In this document: positions 51,996 to 59,739 of the stretch, piece by piece | Position numbering within the stretch: position 1 is the first letter of the stretch | How the letters are laid out: every line of letters begins with the position of its first letter | Assembly (NCBI GenBank): GCA_934670115.1 | Contig: CAKUOV010000005.1 | Coordinates: 33,356 to 97,355, forward strand | DNA length: 64,000 bases | Reading direction: 5' to 3' | Source: an uncultured Eggerthellaceae bacterium | Lineage (GTDB): Bacteria > Actinomycetota > Coriobacteriia > Coriobacteriales > Eggerthellaceae | Notes under the pieces: model-generated | The model's input: only the letters and a program-made list of their open reading frames with translations | Databases searched by the model: none | Told to the model about the DNA's origin: nothing | Made by a program: the position numbers and the translations under genes

Positions 51996-54338
51996 ATGGA
52001 AAAGATAACGGGTCTGACCAGCGAAGAGGTGCAGCAGCGCCTTGCTTCGGGCGATGTGAACGTAGATGCGAACGTGCATACGCGCTCGGTCAAGGAGATT
52101 CTTTTCGACAACCTGGTCACGCTGTTCAACGCGGTGAATCTGATCCTTGCCGTTATCGTTTTTCTTACGGGCTCTTACAAGAACATGCTGTTCATGATTG
52201 TTATTGTCGTGAACGTTTTTATTGGCATCATTCAGGAGCTTCGCTCGAAAGCGGTTACTGATAAGCTGTCTATCGTTGCAAGCGCTCATGCTTTCGTTAT
52301 TCGTGATGGTGTGCGTCAGGAAATCGAGCTTGACCAGGTGGTTCGCGATGATGTGATTTGCCTGGGGCGTGGCATGCAGGTTCCCGCGGACTGCGAAATT
52401 ATTGCGGGCGAATGCGACATGAACGAGAGCTTGCTTACGGGCGAAAGCGACCTTGTTCCCAAAAAGCCCGGGGATGTGCTTATGAGCGGGTCGTTTGTGA
52501 ACGCGGGCAGCGTTACGGCGCGCGTGATTCACGTTGGCGCCGAGAATTATGCAAGCAAGATCAGCGCCGAGGCCAAAAAGCACAAGAAAGTCAATTCCGA
52601 AATTATGGACACGCTGAACAAGATTGTAAAGTACGTGTCCATTGCGCTGCCGTTTGTGGGTGGCGCGCTGTTCTGCAGCCAGTATTACCTGTCAAGCGAG
52701 CCGGTCGATTTGATCGATTGCATTTTGAGCACTGTTGCCGCGCTGATTGGCATGATTCCCGAGGGTCTGATTCTGCTCACGTCAACGGTTATGGCGGTTG
52801 CCGTTATTCGCCTTTCGAAGTCAAACGTGCTGGTCCAGCAGCTGTACTGCATTGAAACGCTGGCTCGTGTGGACACGTTGTGCCTGGATAAAACGGGCAC
52901 CATCACCACGGGTGCCATGGAAGTGAATGCGGTTGAACTGGCGCCAGGTGCCAGCGAGCAGGAAGTTGCCAGTGCGCTGGCATCGCTTATGGCGGCCGAA
53001 AACGACCCCAACGAAACGTCGCGCGCTATCATGGAATATTGCAAGGGGCAAACGGGTGCGGTGCTGCCGTTGGTGCGCGCGATTCCGTTTTCGTCGGACA
53101 AAAAATGGTCGGGCGCGGTTTTCAAAGGCGCCGCTTACGTCATGGGCGCGGGGCAGTTTGTCATGGGGAAACGTTACGCGCGCATTGAAGAACGCGTTTC
53201 TGAGCTGGCGAAAGACGCGCGCGTTTTAGTGCTTGCGTCTGTTTCGGGCTTCACAGAAGACGGCGCGCTGGTGGGTGATCCCAAGCCGCTGGCTTTCATT
53301 TGCATCCACGATCAGATTCGCTCTACGGCGGCGCAGACCATTCAGTTCTTCAAGGAGCAGGGCGTTACCGTGAATGTGATTTCCGGCGACGATCCGCGCA
53401 CGGTTTCCGGCATTGCGGCGAAAGTAGGCGTGCCGGGTGCCGATGCCTATGTGGATGCCACTACGCTGAAAACCGACGAAGACGTGGCGGCTGCCATGAA
53501 GAAATACCACGTGTTCGGTCGTGTGAAGCCCGAGCAGAAAAAGCAGTTTGTTCAGGCGCTTCAGAGCGAAGGCCACGTTGTTGCCATGACGGGCGACGGC
53601 GTGAACGATACGTTAGCGCTCAAGCAGGCCGACTGCAGTGTTGCCATGGCGGCGGGCTCCGATGCTGCGCGTAACGTGGCGCATCTGGTGCTGGTGGACA
53701 ACGACTTTGCCAGCATGCCTAAAGTGGTGGCAGAGGGTAGGCGATCCATCAACAACTTGCAGCGTTCTGCATCGTTGTTCCTGGTCAAAACGCTATTTTC
53801 GATAACGATGGCGGTTCTGTTCGTGTTCTTGCCTTGGCAGTATCCGTTCCAGCCTATTCAGATGACGCTGGTGAGCGCCATGACGATTGGCCTGCCGTCG
53901 TTCGTGTTGGCGCTTGAGCCGAACCGCGATCGCATCAAAGGCAACTTCCTGGAAAACGTTATCGTGCGCGCTATTCCCGGTGCCATTACGGTAGTGTTCA
54001 GCGTGCTTATCGTGAACGTCGTGGGTAATGTGTTTGCGAGCTGGGATTATGAGCAGATTTCCACGTTGGCGGTGCTGCTTACGGCGTGGACGGGCATCAT
54101 GCTTATCATTCGCCTGTCAATTCCGTTTACCCCCATTCGAGCTGGCCTTTTAGTGGTGTGTGCGGGCGGCACGATTCTAGGTGCTACGCTATTCCACAAC
54201 TTGTTTGGTATCTCGGCGCTTTCGATTGGCATGTGGGTTACGCTGGGCGTCATGATGGCACTTATTGCGATGTTCTACCACCACGTATATACGCGCTTCG
54301 ATATCTGGCACGCAAAACGCCAGGCCAAGCTTGTGTAG
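51996..54338 (+). CDS. CtpE-like P-type cation ATPase
   Basis: A 780-residue membrane pump. The actuator loop LLTGESDLVPKK near residue 150, the helix PEGLILLTSTVMAVAVIRL near 255, the phosphorylation motif CLDKTGTITTG near 296 and the hinge MTGDGVNDTLALKQADCSVAM near 535 are all present. The PEGLILLTS motif resembles CtpE/Exp7-type pumps, for which calcium uptake has been reported, so Ca2+ is a plausible but unproven substrate. About ten membrane helices fit. ATG follows AGAAGAAGAG. A palindrome sits just past the stop. Confidence 0.87.
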   Translation: MEKITGLTSEEVQQRLASGDVNVDANVHTRSVKEILFDNLVTLFNAVNLILAVIVFLTGSYKNMLFMIVIVVNVFIGIIQELRSKAVTDKLSIVASAHAFVIRDGVRQEIELDQVVRDDVICLGRGMQVPADCEIIAGECDMNESLLTGESDLVPKKPGDVLMSGSFVNAGSVTARVIHVGAENYASKISAEAKKHKKVNSEIMDTLNKIVKYVSIALPFVGGALFCSQYYLSSEPVDLIDCILSTVAALIGMIPEGLILLTSTVMAVAVIRLSKSNVLVQQLYCIETLARVDTLCLDKTGTITTGAMEVNAVELAPGASEQEVASALASLMAAENDPNETSRAIMEYCKGQTGAVLPLVRAIPFSSDKKWSGAVFKGAAYVMGAGQFVMGKRYARIEERVSELAKDARVLVLASVSGFTEDGALVGDPKPLAFICIHDQIRSTAAQTIQFFKEQGVTVNVISGDDPRTVSGIAAKVGVPGADAYVDATTLKTDEDVAAAMKKYHVFGRVKPEQKKQFVQALQSEGHVVAMTGDGVNDTLALKQADCSVAMAAGSDAARNVAHLVLVDNDFASMPKVVAEGRRSINNLQRSASLFLVKTLFSITMAVLFVFLPWQYPFQPIQMTLVSAMTIGLPSFVLALEPNRDRIKGNFLENVIVRAIPGAITVVFSVLIVNVVGNVFASWDYEQISTLAVLLTAWTGIMLIIRLSIPFTPIRAGLLVVCAGGTILGATLFHNLFGISALSIGMWVTLGVMMALIAMFYHHVYTRFDIWHAKRQAKLV

Positions 54339-54348
54339 CGTCGTTGCT

Positions 54349-54379
54349 TGTTGACAAATTACTCCACCTTTTGTCAACA
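54349..54379 (+). repeat. 31-base palindromic motif downstream of the P-type ATPase
   Basis: TGTTGACAAA and TTTGTCAACA form a perfect 10-base inverted repeat. Reversed, it matches 12475-12505 at 28 of 31 bases. Between it and the SDR gene are AT-poor spacer DNA and a terminator-like stem; I see no gene there. Confidence 0.6.
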
Positions 54380-54640
54380 TTTGCGAGTCGAGCCCATGCG
54401 TTTGCGGCGGGATTTTAGATGCCCTGTGGTGCGCTGGGCGGTTCGGCGCCGTTGTGTGCCTTCTTTTCTGCTGATTTCCACGGTGCTTGTTGGAAAATGA
54501 CCCCCAAACTCGGGCAAATCGACGATAAATGGTGGTTGGCTTGGTTGAGTTGGAGCCAGGCCGACAAGGCTGTTTTTTCCACAGCTATCTGACCTGGGCT
54601 TTTGCAAACGGTTGTTTCGGTAGATGCTTATAAAACAGAA

Positions 54641-54664
54641 GAAGAGCCCCAATCGGAGCTCTTC
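54641..54664 (-). terminator. Terminator-like hairpin between the P-type ATPase and SDR genes
   Basis: GAAGAGCCCC and GGAGCTCTTC pair around AATC with one mismatch. On the minus strand a pyrimidine-rich CTTCTTCTGTTTTA tail follows, so it probably ends the SDR transcript. Confidence 0.6.
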
Positions 54665-54775
54665 AACTACTCTTTATCGTCGATTTGCCCGCATTCGCAC
54701 CCGTTTTTCCAACAACTACCGCTCAGGAAAGCTTTTTTGCCGGCGTCGCGGGCAGCAGACCCGGGGCCGTTGCCT

Positions 54776-55576
54776 TTACGGACGCAGACCCATGCCGCCT
54801 TCCAGCGTGATGGTCTCGCCGGACATGTACTTGAAGTCGGGAGTTGCCAGCTGCACGCACACGCGGCCGATTTCCTTCTCCACGTCGCCGTAGTGGCCCA
54901 TGGGCGGCATCTTCACGTTTGCTTCGAATGCCTCGGGGTAGGCCAGTTTGAAGTTTTCCAGCGCGGCGGTCCAGGCCAGCGGGCACACGACGTTTACGTT
55001 AATGCCGTCGGGACCCCATTCGGTGGCGGCTACGCGCGACATGCCGCGGATGCCTTCCTTCGCGGCGGCGTACGCGCACTGCCCGTAGTTGCCGAACAGG
55101 CCGGCGCCCGATGCGAAGTTGATGACGGAGCCCTGTGATTCCTTCAAATAGGGATAGCATGCCTTCATGTAGTAGAATGCAGCGTATAGGCCGGAGTATA
55201 GGGCCAGATCGAACTGCTCGGTGGTGTGGTCGGCAAGCGTTACGCCGGAAGCGGATGCCTGCGCGTTGTTGATAAGCACCTGGATGCCGCCAAAGCGCTC
55301 AACAGCTTGGCGCACAACCTCTTTTGTGATGGCCTCGTTGTCGGCGCCGGCGTTCACATCGGCGGCAACGCACAGCACCTCAATGCCATACAAGCGCTCC
55401 AGCTCTTCTTTGGCTGCCTCGAGTTTTGCCACGTTGCGGCCGGTGATGACCAGGTTCGCGCCCTCTTTGGCATATGCGGTGGCAATACCGTAGCCAATGG
55501 ATCCGCAGCTTCCGTCTTGCAGCGTGGCGCGACCGGCGCCCGTGATAATGACGGTTTTACCAGTGAAAAATCCCAT
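54776..55576 (-). CDS. SDR-family oxidoreductase
   Basis: About 266 residues with the short-chain dehydrogenase Rossmann fold. The cofactor motif TGAGRATLQDGSCGSIGYGIA has an insertion in the usual TGxxxGIG loop. NNAQASASG, the catalytic YAAAK (CAYAAAKEGIRG) and FASGAG are present, so it should be active. The substrate is not evident. The ATG has GGAGG upstream with nine-base spacing; longer versions are unlikely. It is encoded opposite to the ATPase. Confidence 0.87.
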   Translation of the reverse strand: MGFFTGKTVIITGAGRATLQDGSCGSIGYGIATAYAKEGANLVITGRNVAKLEAAKEELERLYGIEVLCVAADVNAGADNEAITKEVVRQAVERFGGIQVLINNAQASASGVTLADHTTEQFDLALYSGLYAAFYYMKACYPYLKESQGSVINFASGAGLFGNYGQCAYAAAKEGIRGMSRVAATEWGPDGINVNVVCPLAWTAALENFKLAYPEAFEANVKMPPMGHYGDVEKEIGRVCVQLATPDFKYMSGETITLEGGMGLRP

Positions 55577-55946
55577 GAGTTCAAGCCTCCTTGTATTCGA
55601 CTGCAGGCCAGCGCGGAGTAGCAACAATAGTCGAGTTGCAATCCCCAGCGCTTACCTGCGTTATTGTAACAAAATGCAGAAGCGTTCGTTGCCGGGACGA
55701 CGACGACGGATAGTGATTCGCGCGCAGGTGACGGCTGCGTGGTGCAGGTTGAGCCGTGCGCGCGTGGCGGCGGCGCTGGTGAGGACACGTACAGCTGATA
55801 GTGCCGCGCAGTAGGGCGTTGTTCTCCTTTGGTCTCCTTTTCTCTTCCCGTAAAACAAAACGCTTGCTATTCGAGAAAAATGTGGTATAGTATCAAGGCT
55901 TTTGTCTAGCTTTGGTCGGAAACCAAGGCATTAAGGAGAACCAAAA
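55577..55946 (+). other. Spacer between SDR and L31 genes
   Basis: A divergent spacer with GC-rich stretches; apart from the L31 promoter at its right end I see no gene. Confidence 0.4.
55864..55891 (+). promoter_or_regulatory. Promoter of L31
   Basis: TTGCTA and TATAGT are separated by 16 bases, about 55 bases before the rpmE start. It is a good sigma-70-like match for a highly expressed ribosomal gene. Confidence 0.65.
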
Positions 55947-56363
55947 ATGAAGCAAGGAATTCATCCGGATTACGTGGAGTGCACCGTTCGCTGCACCTGC
56001 GGAAACACGTTCGTCACCCGTTCCACCAAGTCTGAACTCAGGGTTGATATCTGCAGCGCCTGCCATCCGTTCTTCACGGGTACGCAGAAGCTCATCGACA
56101 CTGGTGGACGTGTCCAGCGCTTTGCCGACAAGTTCGGTTCTGCAAAGGATATGGTTGCTCAGCGTGAAGCCGCTAAGAAGGCGGAGAAGGCTGCAAAGGC
56201 TGCTGAACTCGAGGCCGCTAAGAAGGCAGAGCGCGAGGCTAAGGCTGCTGCTAAGGCAGAGCGTGCTGCTGCTTACGCTGCAAAGGCTGCCGAGCAGGCT
56301 GTTGCTGAAGAAGCTGCTCCTGCTGAAGAAGCTGCACCGGCAGAGGAAGTTGCTGCCGAGTAA
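55947..56363 (+). CDS. rpmE: 50S ribosomal protein L31 with long Ala/Lys tail
   Basis: A 138-residue ribosomal protein. Residues 1-75 are a classical zinc-type L31 (MKQGIHPDYVECTVRCTCGNTF, then CSACHPFFTG), with the Cys pairs retained. It then extends by about 65 residues of Ala/Lys/Glu helix-forming repeats (KKAEKAAKAAELEAAKKAE and APAEEA). L31 is normally about 70 residues, so the tail is an unusual extension. The ATG follows AAGGAGAACC. A terminator follows the stop. Confidence 0.92.
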   Translation: MKQGIHPDYVECTVRCTCGNTFVTRSTKSELRVDICSACHPFFTGTQKLIDTGGRVQRFADKFGSAKDMVAQREAAKKAEKAAKAAELEAAKKAEREAKAAAKAERAAAYAAKAAEQAVAEEAAPAEEAAPAEEVAAE

Positions 56364-56389
56364 ATCTCGACAGACAATCTTGCATCTGG

Positions 56390-56424
56390 AATCGCCCTTG
56401 GGTTTGCGCCCAGGGGCGATTTTC
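56390..56424 (+). terminator. Terminator of L31
   Basis: AATCGCCCTTGGG and CCCAGGGGCGATT form a stem with a short loop and a following TTTTC run. Confidence 0.85.
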
Positions 56425-56500
56425 TTTCTGGGAGGGCGGTGGCGCGGTGGTATCCTGCGGGTCGAATTAGCTACGTGCGGGCGCGCGGTGGTGCCCTGCG

Positions 56501-56617
56501 GATCGAAGCGGCTGCGTCTGCGTGCGGGTGGGGGCGGTTGTGCCCGCACCCATTCGCCTTGCTCGTCCTGTTTTTGATCGCGCTTGCTGCCTTCGCCCGA
56601 ATCCCTTCGTCGCGCGG
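56501..56617 (+). repeat. Spacer block related to a second one at 58264-58368
   Basis: Two segments (around 56501-56551 and 56585-56617) recur in the same order and similar spacing at 58264 and 58337, with about one substitution in five. Both blocks border an orphan gene. Confidence 0.55.
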
Positions 56618-56757
56618 ATCCTGTGCTCATCGCCTTCACCTGCCTGAGTCGCTTTCGTCAGGCACCGGCGCACCTCCCCTGATTTTTTCGTCGCAAGAGG
56701 TGTTGATTAACACCAAAGCTATTGAAATGCTTACGGCATCCGTATACAGTACGCCCC

Positions 56758-57765
56758 ATGAGTGCATTGTATTTAGGATACGAAACGGCTAAATGGTATT
56801 GGGAGCAGTACCATGATAATGTTGCACAGCCAAACGAAAGGCCAGCTCGAGGGCTTCTGGCGGATTGCATTCGGGATGTCGGCGACGTGCGCAATGCTGT
56901 TACGGGCACGATTTTTCGCGATCGGCCGCTTGATGTTCTGGTTCCGCTGGGTTATGCGGGGAAGGCGGATGGCGTAACATTTCACGGGTGCTCTGCTGAG
57001 TACCCTGCGCGCTCATTTGTGCAGGCGTGCCCCGATATTTATATTGCGTCTCCCGAGTTAAGTTTCATCCAGGTTGCCAGCGACTTTTCTTTTGCTGAGA
57101 CTCTTATGTATGGGTATTCGCTTTGCGGTAATTTCGCTTTGTCGCAGGATACGCAAAGCGGCTTGGTTGATCGAAGCAAGTTGGTAACGGCGCGCCGCCT
57201 GAGCGCATACGCAAATTCATGCGTAGGGCATCATGGCGTGGCCCTTGCTCGTAGGGTGGTTCGGTATGTACGCGAAGAAAGCGCGTCTCCTCGTGAAAGC
57301 AAGCTGTCGATTGCTCTTACGCTTCCGCTTTGCTGCGGCGGAAAAGGGCTTCCTCCTGCGAAAATGAATAAGCGCATTGAGATTCCTGATTGTTTTTCCT
57401 GGTGGGGAGGTCGTCGATACTATGTCGCCGACCTGTATTGGGAAAGCGCGCGCGTTACGGTCGAATACGATAGCGATATGTGGCATGCTCATCGTCAGGG
57501 GATTTATCGGGATTCAGATAAGCGAAACACGCTCATTGATATGGGATACGCCCCTTTGTGTTTTACCAGTTTGCAGCTTGATGATCCTGCTGCCTTTGAT
57601 CACGCTGCAGAATCGTTGCGGCGTAAATTAGGCGTGCGACGTCGAAGGCTACCGAGCAACTACCAAGGGAAGGTCGATGAGCTTCGAAAAGGGCTCGGGC
57701 TGTCTGTTTTGCCGTATGCGCCACGCAGGGTTGACGATTCTTCGATCTTGGACTTTTCGTGGTAG
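56758..57765 (+). CDS. Second orphan protein with nuclease-like C-terminal pattern
   Basis: About 335 residues, soluble, unrecognised by name. It shares layout with the gene at 16021-17088: SPELSFIQVA near residue 100 and a C-terminal VADLYWESARVTVEYDSDMWHAH block near 220, with the D..E.Y..H arrangement of PD-(D/E)XK-like nucleases. The N-terminus and spacing differ, so they are distant relatives. The ATG has no clear ribosome site; a TATACA sequence just before suggests a short or absent leader. It is bordered by related spacer blocks, and a 158-base MITE-like palindrome lies about 150 bases beyond. Confidence 0.65.
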   Translation: MSALYLGYETAKWYWEQYHDNVAQPNERPARGLLADCIRDVGDVRNAVTGTIFRDRPLDVLVPLGYAGKADGVTFHGCSAEYPARSFVQACPDIYIASPELSFIQVASDFSFAETLMYGYSLCGNFALSQDTQSGLVDRSKLVTARRLSAYANSCVGHHGVALARRVVRYVREESASPRESKLSIALTLPLCCGGKGLPPAKMNKRIEIPDCFSWWGGRRYYVADLYWESARVTVEYDSDMWHAHRQGIYRDSDKRNTLIDMGYAPLCFTSLQLDDPAAFDHAAESLRRKLGVRRRRLPSNYQGKVDELRKGLGLSVLPYAPRRVDDSSILDFSW

Positions 57766-57913
57766 GGCGCGCTGCTTTCAGGTATTTGGTTCCGCGGGTT
57801 CTTGCGTTTCCGGGTTTGGTTGTTGTGCGCACGTCGCTTGTGTTGCTTCTTCAGGTGAAGTCTGACGGGTGAGTCCACCGATTTTGCTTGCCGTTTTTGA
57901 GATATTTTGAGAA

Positions 57914-58071
57914 AACTGTCAAAAAAAGCTAGTAAGTGTGACGAGTTGGCTACAAGAGAAGGTGTTTTTTATGGCGAGGACCTTTATTTACCCAGGTCGT
58001 GATTATTCATCAGAGTCGAAAACGTTCTTTTTGGTTGCATCCATCACACTTACTCGGATTTTTTGACAGTT
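57914..58071 (+). mobile_element. 158-base MITE-like palindromic element
   Basis: Ends AACTGTCAAAAAA...AGTAAGTGTGA (57914-57941) and their complement at 58044-58071 match at 24 of 28 bases. The AT-rich centre can encode a 31-residue peptide. No target duplication is clear. Confidence 0.75.
57971..58066 (+). CDS. Possible 31-residue ORF inside the MITE-like element
   Basis: An ATG after AGAAGGTG opens a 31-codon frame beginning MARTFIYPGRDYSS and ending in the right inverted repeat. The ribosome site is plausible, but the peptide matches nothing I know and its end is dictated by the repeat. It may be spurious. Confidence 0.2.
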   Translation: MARTFIYPGRDYSSESKTFFLVASITLTRIF

Positions 58072-58162
58072 ATTTGGAAATAAGTCGAATCGAACGGCGT
58101 ATTAACGACCTAGTAGTGCAATCGCCGGCAAATGGTGCTGCTGCGGGGCTGGGCTGTGGTCA

Positions 58163-58343
58163 GGTGCGCGTGCGTACGGGACCTGTCGTCCCAATCAAGC
58201 TCCAGCGCGTGGTCGTGGAGGCGGGTGCGCGTGGGTGGGACCCGTTCGTACTGGTGCATCCAGGGTCGAAGCGACTGTGGGTGGGTGCGCGTGCGGGCGG
58301 ATCGCACCTGTCGCGTCGAAAAACGCTCGCGGCTCGTTGCCTT
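58163..58343 (+). repeat. Degenerate tandem repeats of about 60 bases
   Basis: Three units starting with GGTGCGCGTG at 58163, 58224 and 58284 recur at 60-61 base spacing with drift. This GC-rich block lies in the 1-kb gap before the ribosomal cluster and overlaps the spacer block shared with 56501-56617. No gene is supported in the gap beyond these elements. Confidence 0.5.
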
Positions 58344-58504
58344 CACTCGAATTCTCTTTGTCACGTGTGCCTCCGGCCCGCTGCCTTTGCCTGCGCCCCT
58401 CCTTCTCGCGGGTCCCGTGCTTGCTGCGTCGCCCGCAGCCCGTCCGCCTTTTCCTCCCAAATGTGCAGAAAATGGGGATATAGACACGCCCGGACACGTG
58501 GCGT

Positions 58505-58533
58505 TTGACAAGCTGCATTTTATCCTTTAAATT
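58505..58533 (+). promoter_or_regulatory. Promoter of the str/S10 ribosomal cluster
   Basis: A perfect TTGACA (58505-58510) is followed after 17 bases by TAAATT (58528-58533). About 240 bases of leader precede rpsL. Confidence 0.65.
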
Positions 58534-58775
58534 GCATCCTCGCGTCTTTATGAGAAGACGTTGCTTCGTGTGCGCAACAGCTGAGCGCACCCGAAAAAAT
58601 GCCCCGGCGCGAAAATCTCACGAAGCGCAAAAGGGCAGGTAGGGAGCTCGTTTTCGCCTATCTCACGAGGGTGAAAAGACACAGCTCGAAATTATTGGCA
58701 GGGCTTCAGGATGAAGTCCCTAAAGGTTGAGCGGCTTGGAATCAAGCTGCTGGGTGAAAAAGAAGGAGAATCGCT

Positions 58776-59147
58776 TTGCCTACTATCAACCAACTGGTCC
58801 GTAAAGGACGCCAGAAGACGGTCGACAAGAAGAAGACCCCGGCACTGAAGGGTAACCCGCAGAAGCGTGGCGTGTGCACTCGTGTTTACACCACCACCCC
58901 TAAGAAGCCGAACTCCGCTCTTCGTAAGGTTTGCCGTGTACGTCTGGTAAACGGAATGGAAGTAACGGCCTATATCCCCGGTATTGGCCACAACCTGCAG
59001 GAGCACAGCATGGTGCTTATCCGCGGCGGTCGTGTAAAGGACCTTCCTGGTGTTCGTTACAAGGTCATCCGCGCAGCTTTGGACTGCAACGCAGTTGATA
59101 AGCGTCGTCAGGCTCGCAGCCGTTATGGAGCTAAGCGCCCCAAATAA
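58776..59147 (+). CDS. rpsL: 30S ribosomal protein S12
   Basis: A 123-residue decoding-centre protein. The full S12 pattern is present: MPTINQLVRKGR, TTTPKKPNSALRKVCRVRLVNG and LQEHSMVLIRGGRVKDLPGVRY. Lys in TPKKPNSALRK marks the streptomycin-sensitive form (position 42-43 region). The start is TTG with AAGAAGGAG upstream. It heads the rpsL-rpsG-fusA cluster. Confidence 0.98.
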   Translation: MPTINQLVRKGRQKTVDKKKTPALKGNPQKRGVCTRVYTTTPKKPNSALRKVCRVRLVNGMEVTAYIPGIGHNLQEHSMVLIRGGRVKDLPGVRYKVIRAALDCNAVDKRRQARSRYGAKRPK

Positions 59148-59253
59148 TGAAGTAAGTCGCGCGGGTCGCATTACAACAGGGAATCAAAGGATTCCAGCGG
59201 CCTAATGGATGCGAAAAAGCATCCCGAAGCGCGCATGAGAGAAAGGTATTACT

Positions 59254-59724
59254 ATGCCGCGTCGTGCAGCAGCTGTCCGTCGTGAAACCACGCCGGACGC
59301 AAAGTACAACAACCGTCTTGTTTCCCAGCTGATCAACAAGGTTATGCTTGATGGCAAGAAGTCCCTTGCCGAGCGCATTGTGTATGGCGCTTTTGATCGC
59401 GTTGAGGAAAAGACTGGCGAAGACGCCCTGACCGTGTTCAAGAAGGCCATGGACAACATTCGCCCCACCTTGGAAGTAAAGCCGAAGCGTGTTGGTGGCG
59501 CTACTTACCAGGTGCCTATGGAGGTCAACTCCCGTCGTTCTACTCAGCTGGCTATCCGCTGGTTGGTGGACTACTCCCGCAAGCGTAAAGAGCACACCAT
59601 GATCGAGCGCCTGGCCGCAGAAATCATGGATGCAGCCAACAACACCGGTGCCGCCGTGAAGAAGCGCGAAGACACCTACAAGATGGCTGAATCCAACCGT
59701 GCATTCTCCCACTATCGTTTCTAA
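59254..59724 (+). CDS. rpsG: 30S ribosomal protein S7
   Basis: A 156-residue primary 16S rRNA-binding protein of the small-subunit head. It starts MPRRAAAVRRETTPDAKYNN, and continues with AERIVYGAFDRVEEKTG and the C-terminal NRAFSHYRF. Length and motifs are as expected. ATG follows GAGAAAGG. The gap to fusA is 15 bases. Confidence 0.97.
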   Translation: MPRRAAAVRRETTPDAKYNNRLVSQLINKVMLDGKKSLAERIVYGAFDRVEEKTGEDALTVFKKAMDNIRPTLEVKPKRVGGATYQVPMEVNSRRSTQLAIRWLVDYSRKRKEHTMIERLAAEIMDAANNTGAAVKKREDTYKMAESNRAFSHYRF

Positions 59725-59739
59725 GGCGAGTGACTTAAC

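Noticed and set aside
58110..58590. Several overlapping open frames in the gap before rpsL
   Set aside because: They result from GC-rich tandem repeats, lack ribosome sites and have no recognisable domains.
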